Source: an uncultured Eubacteriales bacterium (lineage in GTDB: Bacteria; Bacillota_A; Clostridia; Lachnospirales; Lachnospiraceae). From it: a stretch of 5,154 nt of DNA. Made by a program: the position numbers and the translations under genes. Location: the NCBI GenBank assembly GCA_900321365.1, contig ONVT01000130.1:1-5154 (forward strand), given 5' to 3'. Below are positions 5,103 through 5,154 of this stretch, in pieces. Below the pieces are notes generated by a model, which was not told the origin of the DNA, made no database searches, and was given only the letters and a program-made list of their open reading frames with translations. Numbering within the stretch: position 1 is the stretch's first letter; every line of letters starts with the position of its first letter.

Positions 5103-5154
5103 TGAGGCGGGTTGAATGCAGATGTTTACCAGATAATGGTGCCGGTTGCCATGA

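Overview
The window looks like a Clostridia (Firmicutes) chromosome, most plausibly Lachnospiraceae. This rests on the strong AGAAAGGAG-type ribosome site, the style of the sugar operon and its LacI-type regulator, a large-serine-recombinase remnant, and a PBECR4-like protein and KGIE-repeat tail of kinds common in that group. The assignment is inference from gene content, since no rRNA or marker gene is present.

Region 1 (bases 1-3445) is GC-rich, ordinary metabolic DNA, all on the + strand. It opens inside an RbsC-type sugar ABC transporter permease whose 5' end lies outside the window. Fifteen bases later comes a 474-residue L-fucose/L-arabinose isomerase family protein. A strong GC hairpin follows, then a LacI/GalR-family repressor and a second terminator hairpin. 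The simplest reading is a catabolic operon in which a sugar is imported, isomerised from aldose to ketose, and sensed by the downstream repressor. The sugar itself cannot be read from the sequence.

Region 2 (about 3446-3905) is a recombination scar. It holds the catalytic N-terminus of a large serine recombinase, cut off at its ITKS motif, then an unidentified reading-frame tail and a terminator with a cUUCGg loop.

Region 3 (about 3904-5154) is visibly more AT-rich and looks accessory. A minus-strand PBECR4-like gene (predicted BECR-fold nuclease family of phages and mobile elements) lies just downstream of a compact, structured, apparently untranslated unit on the same strand. That unit has a near-consensus promoter, about 160 nt of predicted stem-loops and an intrinsic terminator ending about 27 nt before the PBECR4 start codon. 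It is either a free-standing small RNA or an attenuator leader controlling the PBECR4 gene, and it is the most interesting item here. The window ends with a short + strand ORF carrying five KGIE/RGIE-type repeats, probably the detached C-terminal tail of an Rpn-family nuclease.
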